Assembly: GCA_008711295.1 (NCBI GenBank)
Contig: VUYV01000074.1
Location: 3,700,797-3,764,796 of the forward strand
Direction of reading: 5' to 3'
From: Anarhynchus alexandrinus
Taxonomy: Eukaryota > Chordata > Aves > Charadriiformes > Charadriidae
Length of the DNA: 64,000 nt
Numbering within the stretch: position 1 is the first letter of the stretch; each line of letters begins with the position of its first letter. The position numbers and the translations under genes were made by a program. The notes under the pieces were generated by a model. That model saw only the letters and a program-made list of their open reading frames with translations, was not told where the DNA came from and did no database searches. Below, piece after piece: positions 1 to 14,700 of this stretch.

Positions 1-3000
1 AGACAAATAATTGATAGGTAAAAAGCAATTTGGACTGTCTTTTACCCTTCAACCTCTTGTTTTCTTAGGAAGGGCAACTGCTTCCTTCCTGGTTTTGGTA
101 AAATTCTTAATAAGATAAATGACACTTTCCTTAAATATTACTAGTGCTGGTCATGAGAGACTGCTGAGTAACTAGTTCTCTTTGAAGGAGCACTCTGCTG
201 TATATAATGTGTGTGTCTATACTCATACCTTGAATAGATTAACTCCCTTCAGCCTCAGTACATGTGATAGAAAAGCAAAGAGTTTAGAAAGGTTACAGAG
301 AAGATTATTGACTTTCATGCTTGAGTTGAATCTGAAGCTTATTCTGCTTGGGTTATTCCAGCAGCCCATTTACAGGGAAGTTTGTGCATATTCCTTGAAA
401 TATTTCTTTTTTTTTCTCTCTTTTCTATACAAGTATCTTCCCTTTTCCATCCTTAACACTGAGAAATCTGAGGAACGCAGATTGATCTGGCTTTCCAGTA
501 CCTCTTCTCTACTTCTGCCATACTAATTAAATCCATATAGGGCCTGTCTTCTACATTTCACTGCATATTTAGGAATGTATCTGTGCTATCTGACTCTGAC
601 TAGTTTCAGTGACTTTGGTATTTCCCCCCAAGATCCCAACCAGCCTCTGTGCATGCTACAGGCTCTGGCTGGTTGTGCACTTGATCCTTTCATTTCCTTT
701 TCCTATTCTAAGTACGCTGCTGCCAAAAGTGACAAATATGACAAAATGGTGACATTTTCAATTTATTGGTACCTATGCCCTCAGGCAGGACGCATTATAT
801 CTTTTTGGGAAATTGGGCCTCTAGGAATCCAGAACAAAGTGAAAGAGGATTGAATTATAGATGAGAGGCTATTTGACTTCTTCACAATCCTAAATCCAGG
901 GCTGCAAACTACAAAATTAGTGTCATGTGTCTCATGAGAGCTGCCCTCACACCTCCTGGTTCATACTGGGACCTCGTTCATAGGGTTCTGTCAAGACGTC
1001 TTTTGCTGGATTGACTTTGCACGCTCACCCTGTGAACTCTTTCAATAATATCTTCCATCCAACCTACAGTTTTCAGGTTTTAGCGTTGCAATGCATTTGC
1101 ACCACCCCTCAGCATCACTTCCACTCCCCAGAAGGGCAAAGGTCACAGCCCGAGAACTGCGTAATAGATTGGTCTGTGGCCTTGTGGTGTCTGTTAGAGG
1201 GAGCAGCGATGGCTGGGGCTTTCGGAGCCAGTTTGGGAATAGAAACGTTACAGGCTGGGGTGAGATGAAGCTCCAGGAAGTTGTTGTGGTGCTTATCAAG
1301 ACTATGTGCCCTCTTGGTCTTCTCTGTGTATTTGTCCCTGAATCTGTCCCCATGAAATTGCAAATGCAAAAAAAAAAAAACAAAACAGGTTATTAAAACT
1401 CGCTGTACGTGCATTAAAAACAAATCACACCGTCCCAGCTCAGGAAGGTAATTGACAAACTCAGAGTGCATGAAATCGCTGCAAAGCTGAGAGCAAAGTG
1501 TAAGAAGTGATGAAAATATCAGTCTCCAACCTGCATGTTAGCGATGCGTTCTGAGCCATAAATACCAATTACTGAGCCACCAGCTGTAAGTCAGCCTTAT
1601 AGTTCAGGACTGAAACACCCTCTTTCCCCTCCTTTAGTGATAAAAAAAAATAAATAAAGGAAATAACAAAGTTTAAAGAATGAAAGATCTCTTGGACCTC
1701 CAAGATCTTGATTTTTTGCTTTTGTACTAGCGAATTATACAAGTAACCTTGGTAGAAATTACACTTGCCAGAAACCTCTAAATTCCACCCATAAACAAGC
1801 CTTGTCCAACCTTTGTCTGCCTCCCCTATAATCTGTTGTGCTGTTGTACTGGGGATGCTCTGCTAGGTCTTCCCTCTGCGAGACTCAGCTCTAGAGCCAT
1901 GTCTGAGAGGAGGCAGAGGAGCTGGGTTGGAAGGACGAAAACTGAGAGTAACCTTCTTCCATATTACAATGTTAAAAGGATGCAATGGTGGGTATCTGTT
2001 ACTGTTGTGTTTCTTGACCTTTGCTGCTCCCTGGACCCAGAACAACAGCAAAGTATCTGTTGTCGCTGGAGCGAGCATTTTCCTTCTTGCAATGAGGCAG
2101 GTAGCACAGGTACCTCAAAATTCCTGCAAAAGTAGTAGTTAAAAGGAGGGTCCTTCCCCACCCTTTAGGCAGTGTACCCCACAGAATCTCACCTAGCACA
2201 GTAATTCCAGCATGAAACTGGTGCTTGTTAGTCTTGCACAAAGCTCTTTGGAGATAAGGATGCTGCGAATGTAACCACAGTGCATACAATAAAACCATTG
2301 GTCTAAAGGAAAAAAAGTAGAAAATCTGTAGTTTCTCCCTGCTTTCTCACTATAAATTACTGCTTAGTTGGGCAGTTTGGATTTTGTGCATCTGAAATTT
2401 TGATTCAAATGTTTGATCAAGTTTCATAATTGCTGGTAAAAGTTTTGTAGGATTTACAGCAAGTAAATATGGAGTTAACATGCTGCAGTATTAACCTGAG
2501 CAGCAGCAGTATGCACTGCACAGTATCCGTAAGTGTGTTTGAATTTGAATCCCATCAGCAAATAAGGTTTATTGCCAGGCTAATAAACTGTGTCCCTCAG
2601 CCACTGATTGAAAAGCCTTCATTGCCTCAGCCCCTTTCTAGTCCTCTCTGGTTTTGTTTACTCTGATACCAAGACGGTGTCTGCATTTTTATAACACCAC
2701 TTATCACTTGTTTAACTCTTATTGCCCTCCTCCAAAAGCTGTTACTAACCTGGAAGCTTGCTCAGCGTCCCCATTTTGTTTTGCCTAACTTGACAGTGGT
2801 GCAACGCCACAGATTGCATCGTGAATTTTGCCTTCTTTAGGAAAGGGAAGGTCTCAGGCTGTCAAGGGCTTTCCATCAGCTCTTGTCTCTTTTATGCCAT
2901 GTTGTTAGTCAAGAAGGGAGTTCTAGTCCTGAGTGGGCTTCCCCCGGCTTCCCGTTCTGTGCTGGTATGGCCTAAGACCCCATGCTGCTGACATAGCTCT

Positions 3001-4387
3001 GCCTGCCAGATCCAAATGCTGATGAGCAATCACTCTCAATCCTGTCTTTTTTCAAGAGTGGTGAACTGCTGTTTGACCGCCTAAATGCTGTTGCTTGGAC
3101 TTTTTTTCCAAGTCTCTTCTACCAATGTCAAGCTAGGTTCAGAGCATCATGAGCTTTCCAGAATGGTCTGCTGAGCTCATGGCTTCCAGACTAAGCCACA
3201 GCACTCTAATATTTCAAGCAGAGGCATGGTGACTGGGCCCTGAAGAGATGCAGAGCTGTCCTCTGCCTTCAGACACATGAGATGAGGTTGATAATATTTG
3301 GAAAGCCAATAAGCTAAAGTTTTGGTGGTTGAGGATCTCATTGCCCATATTATTCACGGGTGAAAAGGAGGAGGATTGGTTTTCTTTGCAGAAACCATTG
3401 GTGAAAGTCCAGAGGAGTGGTGCTATTGCTTCATTATTTGGTGAACAATTACGGTTCATTGTAGCAGCTTTCTATCAAGAATTGATATTTTTGGGAAGTT
3501 AATGGTAAACTTCTAAGCATCTCGAGCCTGGATGGTGGAACAACTCGAGAGAAGTTTTCCTGGGGGGAAAAAAAAAAAAGCTACATCATGGCAGAGTGTG
3601 CATACTCATGACCTGTTTTTTGCTCCAAGTTCTTGTATCCTGCTGGCTTTCTTGCTGGGAAAATCCTCTCCCAGTGGAAGATGATGTACAGGTAACTCTG
3701 TGGTAGTGACAACCCAGAGATTGCTCAATGCTGAAAGTGGGTGACCAATCCTTAGAGGTGGGTTGTACAATAAATTTTTGGCACAAAGCTGGGCAGGATT
3801 TCTAAAGAGGAGGACCTTTTTCAGCTGTGCTGGAGATAAGTGACAGTGACACCCACTAGCATACGTATAACTAGTTCCAAGAGGTTCTTGTGTCTTTCCC
3901 AAACTGAAGGTAAAATTGAGCATTAATGCAAAATGTTTCTGCAAACCTCATCATACCAACAGGACTTTTAATATGGATGATTAAGTAAAACATCTGATAG
4001 GGTGCCGTGTGCTTAAGCTGTTCTCAGGAGCGGACATGGTCCATTGTGTTTTATAAAACCAGGAAACTTAAAACATTTTTTTTATTGTTCTCTGTGATAT
4101 GGAGCATTTAAAATGTCTTGTTTTTCCCTATAATCTCTGCTCTGCTAACTTAATAAAATATTTGTAACAAACAGAAGTATGGATGAATGGAATAGTCAGG
4201 AATTATCTTCCTAGTGTTCGTAAAAATAGAGAAATAGGCATAAAAAAAAGCTCATAGTACAAAAGTGTGTGTTTTCTTGCCAGCCTTCATCTAGGTCTTC
4301 TCACTGTATATCTGTGGGCTTGGAGGATGCAGATTTTCTTTCCTGATCAAAACTGTAATGGATGGAGATGACAAGGCTCATCAGTCC
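1..4387. other. non-coding stretch, no gene recognised
   Basis: I see no gene, RNA gene or clear transposable element here. Open frames are short (up to 118 codons) and overlap on both strands, as expected by chance. Low-complexity spots are an A-run at about 1368-1380, an A-rich run with AATAAA-like words at about 1643-1660 and an A-run near 3569-3580. The base composition is that of ordinary vertebrate intergenic or intronic DNA. Confidence 0.6.
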
Positions 4388-4420
4388 AGTGCTGCTGATA
4401 GTCTCCTTGTCAGCAGCACT
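4388..4420. repeat. perfect 11-bp inverted repeat (hairpin)
   Basis: Arms AGTGCTGCTGA (4388-4398) and TCAGCAGCACT (4410-4420) are exact reverse complements around an 11-base spacer. A T-run follows directly on the plus strand. It could form a short hairpin in RNA. No function can be assigned, and a perfect arm of this length can occur by chance in 64 kb. Confidence 0.6.
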
Positions 4421-7400
4421 TTTTCTTCAGACTTAGCTCCTGACTTACTGCCAGGGAGGAGGCGGGTAATCAGCTCTGCTGGCCTCAGCCTTGGCCAGGG
4501 TGGCTGTTCCTCTTTTCTTCTGTTGAAGTGCATTGCTGGTTGGGTGCTTATATGAAGCTAAAACCTTGGAGATGAGAGGATCCCAAAATTTTGCCCCCTC
4601 CATGTCTCATCAGGCACTTCAGATAGCAGATAGGTGGATGAGCAGGATGGGTTTGTGTTTCAAGCAGTAGATGAGAAACAGACAGACTTAATTTCCTTTT
4701 TGTTCATGTGTTTAGATGTGCTATTTATTTGTAACCTAACTTCTTCTCTAAAGTACCTATGTCTCATTTCCCCATCTCGGCATTCTCAGCAATCCTACTT
4801 ACCTACTCTATTGGGGGTCTTATGGACGTTAACATTGGTAATGCACTCTGATTTATTGATGATCACAAACCTTTATTTATGTGTCAAATACCATTAGTTC
4901 AGTCCTTCTCTTAAATAATGTTTCTCAGTCTATAAACACTGATGATGGGGGTCCATATGAACGCGATTTCCCTCTATAGATCATCTGCCAGATGCCACAG
5001 TGATCCTTAATGTAAAGCTAATGACTTTTTCAAATGAATTTAAACAGCCTAATAATGAGATGTAACGGAGAAAATTAAGGATGCTATCACGTTCAGAGGC
5101 TGAATGCATGTGGGATGTGTAATAGGAAGTATAAATGCATTGTTAATCTCAAATTGCAAATTCAGATCCAAACTAGAGCCCCAAACTTTAGTCAAAAAGC
5201 TAACAACAAAGACATTAAGGTGCGCTTTCATCCTTAACAAAGATGGAGGAAGTTTTTGCCTAGATCAGCTGAATGCTTTCATCTTCAGATATTGCTGGGT
5301 CGTAGTTATGGTTTGATTACTTACATGAATTGAAAAGAAAGTGGTGTTTTCTAGTTGTGGGTGTGAAAAGAGTCATTACCTAGAGCTGCTCCATAATCAG
5401 TAGCTTTTCAAACTTTCTTGGGCGTGTTTAGTTACAGAAAACAATCCAGCATGTATGGGCTCATGGGCTAGAGAGCAGTGTAGTCGATCAGTGGAAGATC
5501 TTTTTGGGGAGGGGAAAAGAGGGGGGATTTTAAAACCTGCTGTCATGAAAAGTGACATTTTACTATGACTACTCAATCTCCATTGCTACAAGTAGTTGAG
5601 TGTTTCTGAAAATGAAAGTGCTTGATATTTGCATGTCAGTTGTAAGAATTTAGATTTGGTACCTTCTTTAGGTAAATGGATGTCATTCCTCCCTCCAGCA
5701 GGTGTCATTTCTTCTGTTCTGTAACCTAAACTTAAAAACGTATGTGGACTGGACACCGCTCTGTGACTTAGGGTAAAGAAAAGCTCATAGATTAACAAAG
5801 AGCCTCCTCTAGAAGCAATTCATTATGTCTTAAAATGTACTTGTATTGTTCATTAGAAGCTGCTAAATGCTCCTTTCAGAAAGCATTAGTCTAAAGAAAT
5901 AAACCTAGTGTATATATATAAAAGATGTAACTAAGAGGAATTAAAAATGAATGTGTTCATTATTACCCAGCCCCAGAGTTCAGCACAGGACAGTCTACTG
6001 CAGAGTGCCTCGTGTGCAGCCTCATTTAGGGCTTTTGAAGGACTAAAGCATCACCTTGACTTAATGTTTTTCTTATTATCTACAACAGCCTGAACTATCT
6101 TTTTCTGTCTTGCATCACTTAGATTGGCAGTGAAACTCTGGGACCTCAATGTGAGATGTCAGATAAAGCCAGATGTGCACCATGTAATTCAGGACAGAAA
6201 ACAGTATGTGTTTGCTCTGAAGGCATTTATTGATTGCAAATACATTTATTAGGAAATGTGTTGGAGTAATTTTCTTTTTAAGATCATGTTCTTCTGGTTG
6301 TATTTTACTTTGTTTTTCTTTTCTTTTAGTGCATTTTATTTTATTGGGTAACAAGTGAGAATGACCTTTTCTGATGTTATTTATTTGTTTTTAACCTCCG
6401 CTTCACGCTGGTTTTGTTTATTCCTCCCTGTTTTCAATTGTTTGAAATAATTTAAATTCAGATTTGATGCTGTTATGCAGCTTCTGTTCAATGCATTATG
6501 AGCTTTTATGCGTGCAACCTACACTGGACTTACCTTGACAGGGGTGGGAATTAAGGAGATTTTAAAGGCACTCAACAATTTCTTAGCAGCTTCTAAGACC
6601 AAGCACTGCTTCTGCTCTGAAATCCTCCTGTTTCAAAGTAATCTTGGCTCTGCAGATATATTCACAGATAAAAGTTCCAGTCAGATCGAACATTTTATCT
6701 CTCTGAAGTAATGTACTAGCTATCACTTTTCATGTAGGTTGGTGGGGTTTTTTTAAACTGACTAAGCTTTTCCAATCTTTTTTTTTTTTTCCAATGAAAA
6801 TGGAAACACAGTTAAAGCAGCTCAGAACAATTTGATCATGGACGAATTCTGGCATGTAGCTAAATCCAAATCTGGAAAGAGGGTGTTTCTTTGCTGCCAA
6901 TGATGAGGTGTTTGTGTTGGCAGAGGTGGACCGTTTAACAGCAATGGTTTGTTTGGCTGTTGATGTACAGTGTATGATATGTTGATGTACACTCTTGTTA
7001 TGGTATAAAGCATTGTGGTGCCCCAGGAGCTGATCAACAAAAAATTGTATCCAGGAACAAATAACAGTAGAGCTTTTGGTGACCCATATGGCCATTTGTT
7101 CTCAGTTGGGACAGCCTGTGTGACAGAAGCAGGTCCCTTTTCCACAAAACAAGACTGACCAAGCCACAGGGACTTGCTGGCCACACGTTCTTTGTCCAGA
7201 GCAAATGCAGGGTAACATGGTGCATGTGAGTTACAACCAGGGACACTGATATCACTGATGGTCAGCTGATATCAGAGTGTTTTGTTAAGCTGACATACCT
7301 TATCTGTGTGCTTTAATCCACATTAAAAACCAGCAGTATTTATACTTGGCCAATTTCTAGATGCAATGCACAGCCAATGACGTTGTAGACCTGCTCTGGT

Positions 7401-7807
7401 GGTAGCAGATGGTAATTGGCGTCATCTTTTACAATCTCTGCAGGTTTTCGCTAAGATGATAGAGAGTGAAATGGAGCATCCCAAGGTGCAGTTGTATTAG
7501 TTTGTCTCTGAGCCATGTACAAAAGTGGTCAGCATGGGTATGGTGCTGTGGAAGCACCATGGGTGCTCTGACACCCTGGGTGAGATTGCAGGAGGCACCC
7601 CAGCTCTCTGCTTGTGCTATCTGAGCTCTGCTAGCTAATGACTGGAGGAGTGTAAGAACATGGGAGAAGCACAATAATTGTGCCTGTGGTTTTCCTTCCA
7701 GGACGTAACTTGCTTAAGTTTTCTCTGAAGACCTGGAGGCGCACAGAAGTGGAGTAAACGCTGGGGAAGAATGTACCCACTCATCCACCAGGAATATCCA
7801 GCTCAAA

Positions 7808-7846
7808 CCATAAATTCTTAATCCATCCCATTGGATTAATTTATGG
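7808..7846. repeat. 15-bp inverted repeat with 3-base bulge
   Basis: The left arm (7808-7825) pairs with the right arm (7832-7846) over 15 positions, leaving three unpaired bases (CTT) in the left arm and a 6-base loop. The arms are AT-rich (CCATAAATT...AATCCA). It is a possible hairpin with no recognised role. Confidence 0.5.
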
Positions 7847-10715
7847 TGCAACCATTAAGACGTGAGGGATTTAGAAGGGCTGGGCCTTGATGCAGATTCC
7901 CATTAGCTACTTCCTAGGGTACGCGAGGACTTTAGTGTATTAGCGGCTCCAAGTCTGCAACCCTTATGCAAGCATACATCTTGCATGCATCACTGCTTAG
8001 ACACAAGCGGACCTAATTCCATGGATAGAGTCCTGTCCTGCACCCCCTGTGTTGCAAAGAACAAAAATTAAGATATTCCAGAAGTACAAAGTGCTATGCT
8101 CTTCGTTTGAGTACTTGAGAAATTGCTGAAAACTGGGAGTTGAGCTCTTGGGAGCTTCAGCTATGAGAAACCAAAGCAAAGGCTGATCGCTCCCTCTCCT
8201 AGTTCCACTGTTGTTGTACCACAGGGCCCTCTGATCTCGCTGGCACACTAACGCATCCCCTCTGCCCTGTCAAGGTGACAGCGTCGGTACTCCTAACAAA
8301 TTCACTTCCCATAAGATATTCAAAGGATATCCAGTTCATTCAAATGTACCAGATTTAAATGTATCTTAATTTATGACTGTGTTCTAATCACCAGAAGATG
8401 ATGAATATAATTAAAGATAATGAATGGCCCCATTAGTCTTTTGCTTGCTGTGATAATTCCTTCAGTCAGACACTTCCTTTGTCTCTGTGTGGTATGGAAA
8501 GATGCCTTAGCAGGGGAAACTTCTGTTGCAGCTGCTCCTCACCCTGAAGCTTAAAAATTGTATTTAATAGCAAGACTGGGAGCAAAGAAGTGAGAAAGAG
8601 CAGACCTCTATGCTGAATATTATGCAAGTAATTGCTGAAGATGGAGGTAGAAAGAACTGGTCATACCTATCAGATTTTGCAAGCTCCGCATGGAAATCTT
8701 GGAGCTCCCCTGCCATATGCTGGTATTTGCACCTCACACTTTCTCAGCTCCACATTTTTATCTTTGATTTTACAAATCTCACAGAAAACACTGCTGCCAG
8801 CTTTATAATATCCACTGTCCCTCCTTTGCTTTCCAGCCGTGCCAGACTGGCTCAAGACTATGCAACCCATTTATTTGGCACGTGGGTTTTCCATCTCTCA
8901 TCTAGTTACGGAATAAGCCTGACACCGTGCAGCTTCTGTGCTTCAGTGGCATTGCAGACTTCCACAGACAGGGCTGCAGACAACTGAACCAGGACTGTGG
9001 GATTATTCCTGGTGGATTGCATGATACATGCAAAATGTATATCCTGATCTACCTTCTTCGTGGCCATATGATGGGGGCAAAATGTGAACTGTAGTGTTTT
9101 GTTTGGTGGGGAGTGGTGAGGTGGTAAAAGCAGGCATAAAGGTTCTTGTTGGGGGAGTTTGTTGAGCACTGAATTGGAAGTTGTCTCCTTGCGTGGTCTG
9201 CAAGTTTCACGATTTTCCTCCATTTGCCATCACCCACGTCATTAGTGCAAACCTGTAATAGGATGACTCTGGAAGGACTTGCTCAAAGGAGCAGGAGGAC
9301 GGTGACGGCAGAACCTTGGGAGTCCTCCCAGGCTTTGCATCCATCTGGCAGCAGTTTTCCTAGCTCACCAGGGCAGCAATGATGAGCCGTCACTTTTGCC
9401 TTGGAAAGCTTTTATGAGACCACATTGAACCTTTGGGGGAGGATTTCCCCCCTCTGTGCCTTCCCCACAGCATCTTCATTCAGGATGGGCTTTAAGTTTG
9501 TCTGGACACTGGCTCTGCAAAAGCTGCTACTAAAGGCCTTCCAAACTTTCCCAGGTTGCTCAGGAGTTCAGGCTCGTCTGGCCATCATGGTAGAAGCGAG
9601 AGGCAGACTGCACGCTTGTGTCTGCTGGGGCTGCCCTTCCTCACCCCCACCAGGCTGTTGAAACTCATTTACTGGGCTGCAGATCTCTCCCAAAACAGTC
9701 ATGTAGCCCTCAGAATGTGTCTGAGACCAAAACATTTCTGCACCGAATAAAAACCACTCCAGGCCAGAGAGTGGGAGATGCTGCTAATCTCTCTCTTTTG
9801 ACACTATCCCTTCTGGGCTGTTCTCAGCAGATGTTTATGACTTAAACCTGTCAGCTGTGGTGATGTGATGCTTCAAATCTCTTTCGAGGCCCGGCAGGAA
9901 AATTTAATATCTCTGGATGAGGGGATTGTCAAGCTTGTTCTCCTAGCTCAGAGATATCAGATGTGCCGTGAAACCCAGAACTTCAGCAATATGACTCCAG
10001 GCTTTTGATCTGGCAATTTCTTGTTATTAATGTATGTGCAAAGGGGTCTGCATAATATTATCAAAATACACAGGAGATACCTGTTCTTATGGTCCTGCTG
10101 AAGTCCTGCTGAAATCCTGCTAACGTGAAGGGAGCAGGGTTGAGCCTGCAGCAGTGGATATCAACTGAGTTAACAATCTGGGTTAAATTATTCAAACAAA
10201 AGCTGGAATTTGATGTTGACGTGCTCTGAGGTTTTGTCCCTCCCGTTCTTCAAAGCGGAATTTTGTATGTAAATCTTAGGAAAACTTTCAAATATTATAT
10301 CCATCACAGGTTATGTCATTTTAGCGTACCACAGATCTACGTCTCCAGGCCAGTGGGAATGCTACATCCACTTCTCAGAGGACAGCTACAGATGTGTGAG
10401 CTTGGGGAAAAGATGGAAATGAATGACAGGGAGGAGTGAGGCAGAACCAGAAAAGAGTGGTTTAATAGTGATTTGGGATGCCACCCCCTTGGTCACAGAA
10501 GTTGTCTTGAGCTTGTCTTCTATATGTTTTGTTCTATACGTGCTAATATTTTGGGGTTCTTAACTAACAGCTGAGTTTTTCAAAGGAACAAAACTCTTTG
10601 TGAAATTAGCTCTTGCTGAATAATTTCACTACAAAATAAAGGGAGGGTTTTTCCAAGTGACAAAACATTTAGTTTCTATTTTCAGAGAGGAAAAAGTCCA
10701 TTTAGGCTGCAACAT

Positions 10716-10815
10716 GTTTTTTTAATTTTAAAAATTACCTAAATTTAAAAATAAAAATTTTAAAAGGAATTTAATAACTTCAACATGAAATGTAAAGCAA
10801 GTCAGAAATAAAAAT
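10716..10815. repeat. AT-rich low-complexity patch
   Basis: This is about 100 bases made almost only of A and T in runs of three to seven, with words such as TTTTAATTTTAAAAATTA. It is simple low-complexity DNA. Confidence 0.6.
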
Positions 10816-11624
10816 ATTTAACAAACAGAAGGGGGATGGAGCGAGTGCTGGGCTTGCTCGTGAGCGCTCCCGCTAACAGAGCTGGAGTCACTTGCCACAG
10901 CTGGTAATGTACTCTGGGAAGCACAGCAGGGCTTGTGAACAAATTTCTTTAAAATGCAAGAATGAGTGCTTTCTCTAGGAATCAGTGCCCAGGGAATTGC
11001 CAGGACCGTTTGCTGCTTCTTGTGCATAGCTGAAGTCGCTCCCAGAGTGTTTTCCTTGTGCAGGAGGTGCCAGAAGCGGGGGGCCTCGCTTGCAGCGTGG
11101 TGCCCCCTTTTCCAGGCTTGCCTGCCACGCTCTTCAGCCGTCCTGACAGTTGATTAATGCCTCAGCTGTGGAGTGACAATTCTGTTTCGCACCTTCATCC
11201 ATCATCCCTGCACCATTTCCTAGGGGCTTCAGGACCCTGGCAAATTGTCACATAACCTAGCGGGGACTTGCTGTTCCTCCAATTGTCTGTCTGAATAAAT
11301 GTCCTGTTTTTTCAGATGTTGCAAAGAGGGAGAAAAAGAAAAGGCTGGAAAACAGCTCACATGTGTTCCATAGGAAAAGGAGGTTGATGCAATTCAGGAA
11401 GGTGGCTAATTCACTGTTTCAAACTTTTATCCTACCCATGTCCCCAGGACAGCTTCTTGGAGTGCAAAGTCTAGTTCCTGACTCCCCATCAATGGGGGGT
11501 GGTCTGAGGTGATGTTTCTCGGGAGAACTGTGGCAGACCTAGAAGATAGGTGTGAAAATTGAATCCTGGTGAGGAAGCCAGTTCTTCCTTCAGATTTATC
11601 AGGACAACAAAAAAATTGTTCTTT

Positions 11625-11705
11625 TTGTGCCTCAGTTTTCCATTGTAAGATGGGGATGATGGAAGGCACTCAGTCTGCACTGTGGGAGCAGGGAAATGAG
11701 ATCCA
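11625..11705 (+). mobile_element. MIR-type SINE remnant
   Basis: The stretch reads TGCCTCAGTTTTCCATTGTA, then AGATGGGGATGATGG, and ends near GGGAAATGAG. This follows the MIR core and 3' half (CCTCAGTTT..C.TCTGTAAAATGGGGATAAT...GATTAAATGAG) in the plus orientation. MIR is an old amniote SINE, and in birds only decayed remnants are expected. The identification rests on memory of the consensus. The 5' half is not recognisable. Confidence 0.5.
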
Positions 11706-14700
11706 GTCCCTGCGGGGGAGTCTGAACTGCTTATGGGGTGGGACTGGCTGTGAGGTCCTCTGAGCTGCTCAGGCTCTGCCTCGTTTGCCTGTCTGTGCAG
11801 AAGAATAAGATGCCGCTAAGGTCTGGCATTTGTTTTTTCACTTTAAAAACAAAAGGAGCTCCCCTGATACCCTTCACAATGTCACATTGCGATTTCACGT
11901 GGAATTGCTGCTCTTGCCTACTGAGAAAGTGAGATGAAATCAAGTTGAGAGGCATTTATCTTTCTGCCTTTTGGGCAGGGATGTGCAGCTACTTGTTCAG
12001 CCGCTTTTGTTCTGAACCAGCCAGGACCACTTGAAGGAGGGAATGGGACTGTGTTAACAAGGGGCCCTTGTCTGCTGCCTGCTTGGTACACGAGAGCAGC
12101 CTGCCTGGGTGACAACTTCCCGGGGGGTAAGCAGACAAAGGTGACTTGTTCTCAGACCTGTTCTCCCTCTGTAAGAGCATCAACCCAAGCACCGCACGTG
12201 TTTGTGACGCTTAGTAGCACAGAGCTCGGGGACCCATGAGGCTGCCACCACCCAATGCTGGTAAGGAGCTGCTCCTGCAGGTCTGCTCCCTCCTGAGCAG
12301 AGCAGCACATCAGCTCACCTACCTTGTAGCATGCTTGCAACTTCATTGTGTGGGTAAGGAGGAGGAACCCAAGAGGTACAGCCCCAGAGCTGTAGATCTT
12401 GGTGTTGGGTGAACGAGGATCGCTCTCCAGTATCTGAAAAAGAAGTATTAAATTTTCCCTGATTTATGGCTACAACCACTAAAGCATCTCCCATACAAAC
12501 AGATCAGCTTGTCAGTTAAGGAGGAATCGGTGTATGTGCACAGATGGGTGAAAACCACGGTCCTCCTCCCAGGTACATCTTTAAATGTACACAGGAGTAA
12601 CTGGTCAGAGCCACTGAGGCATCTGGTGCTGCAGGGGAGGGACTGGAGCTGGTTTCAACCATCCAGACAGACTCTGCAATCCTAAATTGACACTGCTGCA
12701 TTTGGGTGTTTCGGTGATGAGTCATAATTTACATATAATATCCAGGATTCAGTCACCGAATCTAGTTTGGGACAGATTCAAGGGAACAAGAATATTTTAT
12801 GTGCAGATCTGTTTTAGATGCATTTTAAAAATACAGATAGGATTTTTAAACTGATCTTAGAAACTGGCAGGTGATCTGGCACCCCCCTCCTTCCGCTTGG
12901 AGATTGCTTGTGACCGTGGACTGGGAACAGGTCTGCAGTGAGACCTGAATTAAGTAGATCAACTATTTATGATCTTCCTCAGGGTGTCGTGTGGTGGCCT
13001 GGACTGTGGACACATGTAAGGACCAGCATTGTGTGAGTTGCCAACCACCTATGCAGAGGTTGGCCTCGGGTGTGTCTGGCTGTCTGGGAGGGTTTTCGGA
13101 TCCGGGATTTGCCCAGGAGTATTGCTGCAAGAATAGGAGAAATAGTCTCTTCAATGTTTATATCACTCTGGGTCGTTCAGTGATCGAGCTCAAGGTGCAG
13201 AAAGCGCTCTCCTGGCAGGGCTGGTTGGAAAGGGGCGATTCAGTGTTGGTTTGGTGGACTGCACCTGCAGGCATTACCGCCTGATAAAAGCCGAACTCCA
13301 GCTGCCAGTAGGAAGCTTTAGTAGCATGCTTTACTTATTTTGTTTAATTCTGTGCCATGAAACTGTGAGGTGAGCCAGTGCAGACCCGTGGCATCTCCAG
13401 GACCCGCTGGCGCTGTGCCTCCCACACAGGGAGTCAGTGTTGCTGTTGGCCAACGGAGCTTGTAGGAGAGGAAAGGAAAGGAACCCATCTACTCCACCTC
13501 TGAGTCCTGCCTGAGTGTTGTTTGGCTGGGAAGACTTAAGCACCTGGGGGGAGGTGTCCTGTGAATAAATAAGAAAAAATCAGGCATCTCTTTCAGGACA
13601 GTCTAGACAACAGGTCAGATTTCTTTGCAAAGCTTACACCTTCCTCTGGCATCCATCTGGGAACTCCTTGAGGGAGACAAGCCATGGAAAGGGCATGTGC
13701 AGAGCAAATGGGAAAAGTTAACTCTGGGTGATCCTATCTGAGCACATACTCAGAGCATCTTTTCCTGCCTTCAGCCAGCTCTCCTGTCTGCTCCATCTCT
13801 GGGTCTTGCAGCTCTGCCAGTACCAGTCTGAGCCAAATCCTTTCCAGAGAGTGGATTGCTTCTAGTGGCACAAACTGCTACTGCTGGCTGTCAGATCTAA
13901 GCTGGGTATTCCTCTAAGCTGAGGAACTGCATCTCTGATCGCCCCTGTGGCTGCTTCTTCCTCATCATCCTTCAGCTGCCTGCAGGGGAGAGCCTTGGGG
14001 GTGGCAATCCCAGCACCACCCCCAGACACTCCATACCTTTCTTCCCTCGCTCCTGAGTCATACTCTCTGTTGTGGGCAGCACATCCAAAAGCAACCTTTG
14101 GGTAGGAAAGTTCCCTTACCAGGTCATTAGCTGGAGGAAACCCCATCTCCCTAACGCGCAGGTCTGCTTCAGGGCGCATCCAGCACGTCCTCACATTTTA
14201 TTAGTGGAAGTGTCAACAAAGCTGCAGGCAACAGCTGGAGAAGGCAAAAGCAATTTGATTCTTTCATAAAAAAAACTTTTGTCCTTTTCTCAGCCCATGC
14301 CCTACATACTCTCTTTTTACTTTAATAACAAGGGTGACATTTTGAGGCCTTTGGAACTTCTCCAGTCTCTGTCTTCGCTTTCATACTTCAACTGTTTTCT
14401 GAAATAAATGAAAGCCCCAGAGCCAGCTGCATGTCTGAGAGGGGGTGTCACCTGCATACCAGAGCAGAGCTGGGATATTTGCAGTTTGTTGGAACTGGTG
14501 TCTTCCACCTTCATTTAGAAACAAATCTGGGAATGTCAGTGTGCATGGTAGGTTATGGGGATTCCTTGGCTTTACTTTAAGGGAATGCAGAAATATCTCC
14601 GTCTCCAGTGCCTGATGTTCTTGTGTGTACATCATGGGATTTTCTAGAGCTGTTGCACACGTTTTACCTGTTTGCTCCTGGAATCAGTGGGGAAACAAAC

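Larger units (their letters stand above)
4421..11624. other. non-coding stretch, no gene recognised
   Basis: No gene is supported. The stretch holds a T-run at about 6778-6791, a bulged hairpin at 7808-7846 (listed separately) and a very AT-rich low-complexity patch at about 10716-10815. Open frames stay at or below 125 codons and carry no recognisable domain. Confidence 0.6.

Noticed and set aside
1918..1960. GGGTTGGAAGGAC looked like a reverse CR1 tail
   Set aside because: Only about 12 bases match and the expected neighbouring words (AGAATC, GACCTTAAAGATCATC) are missing.
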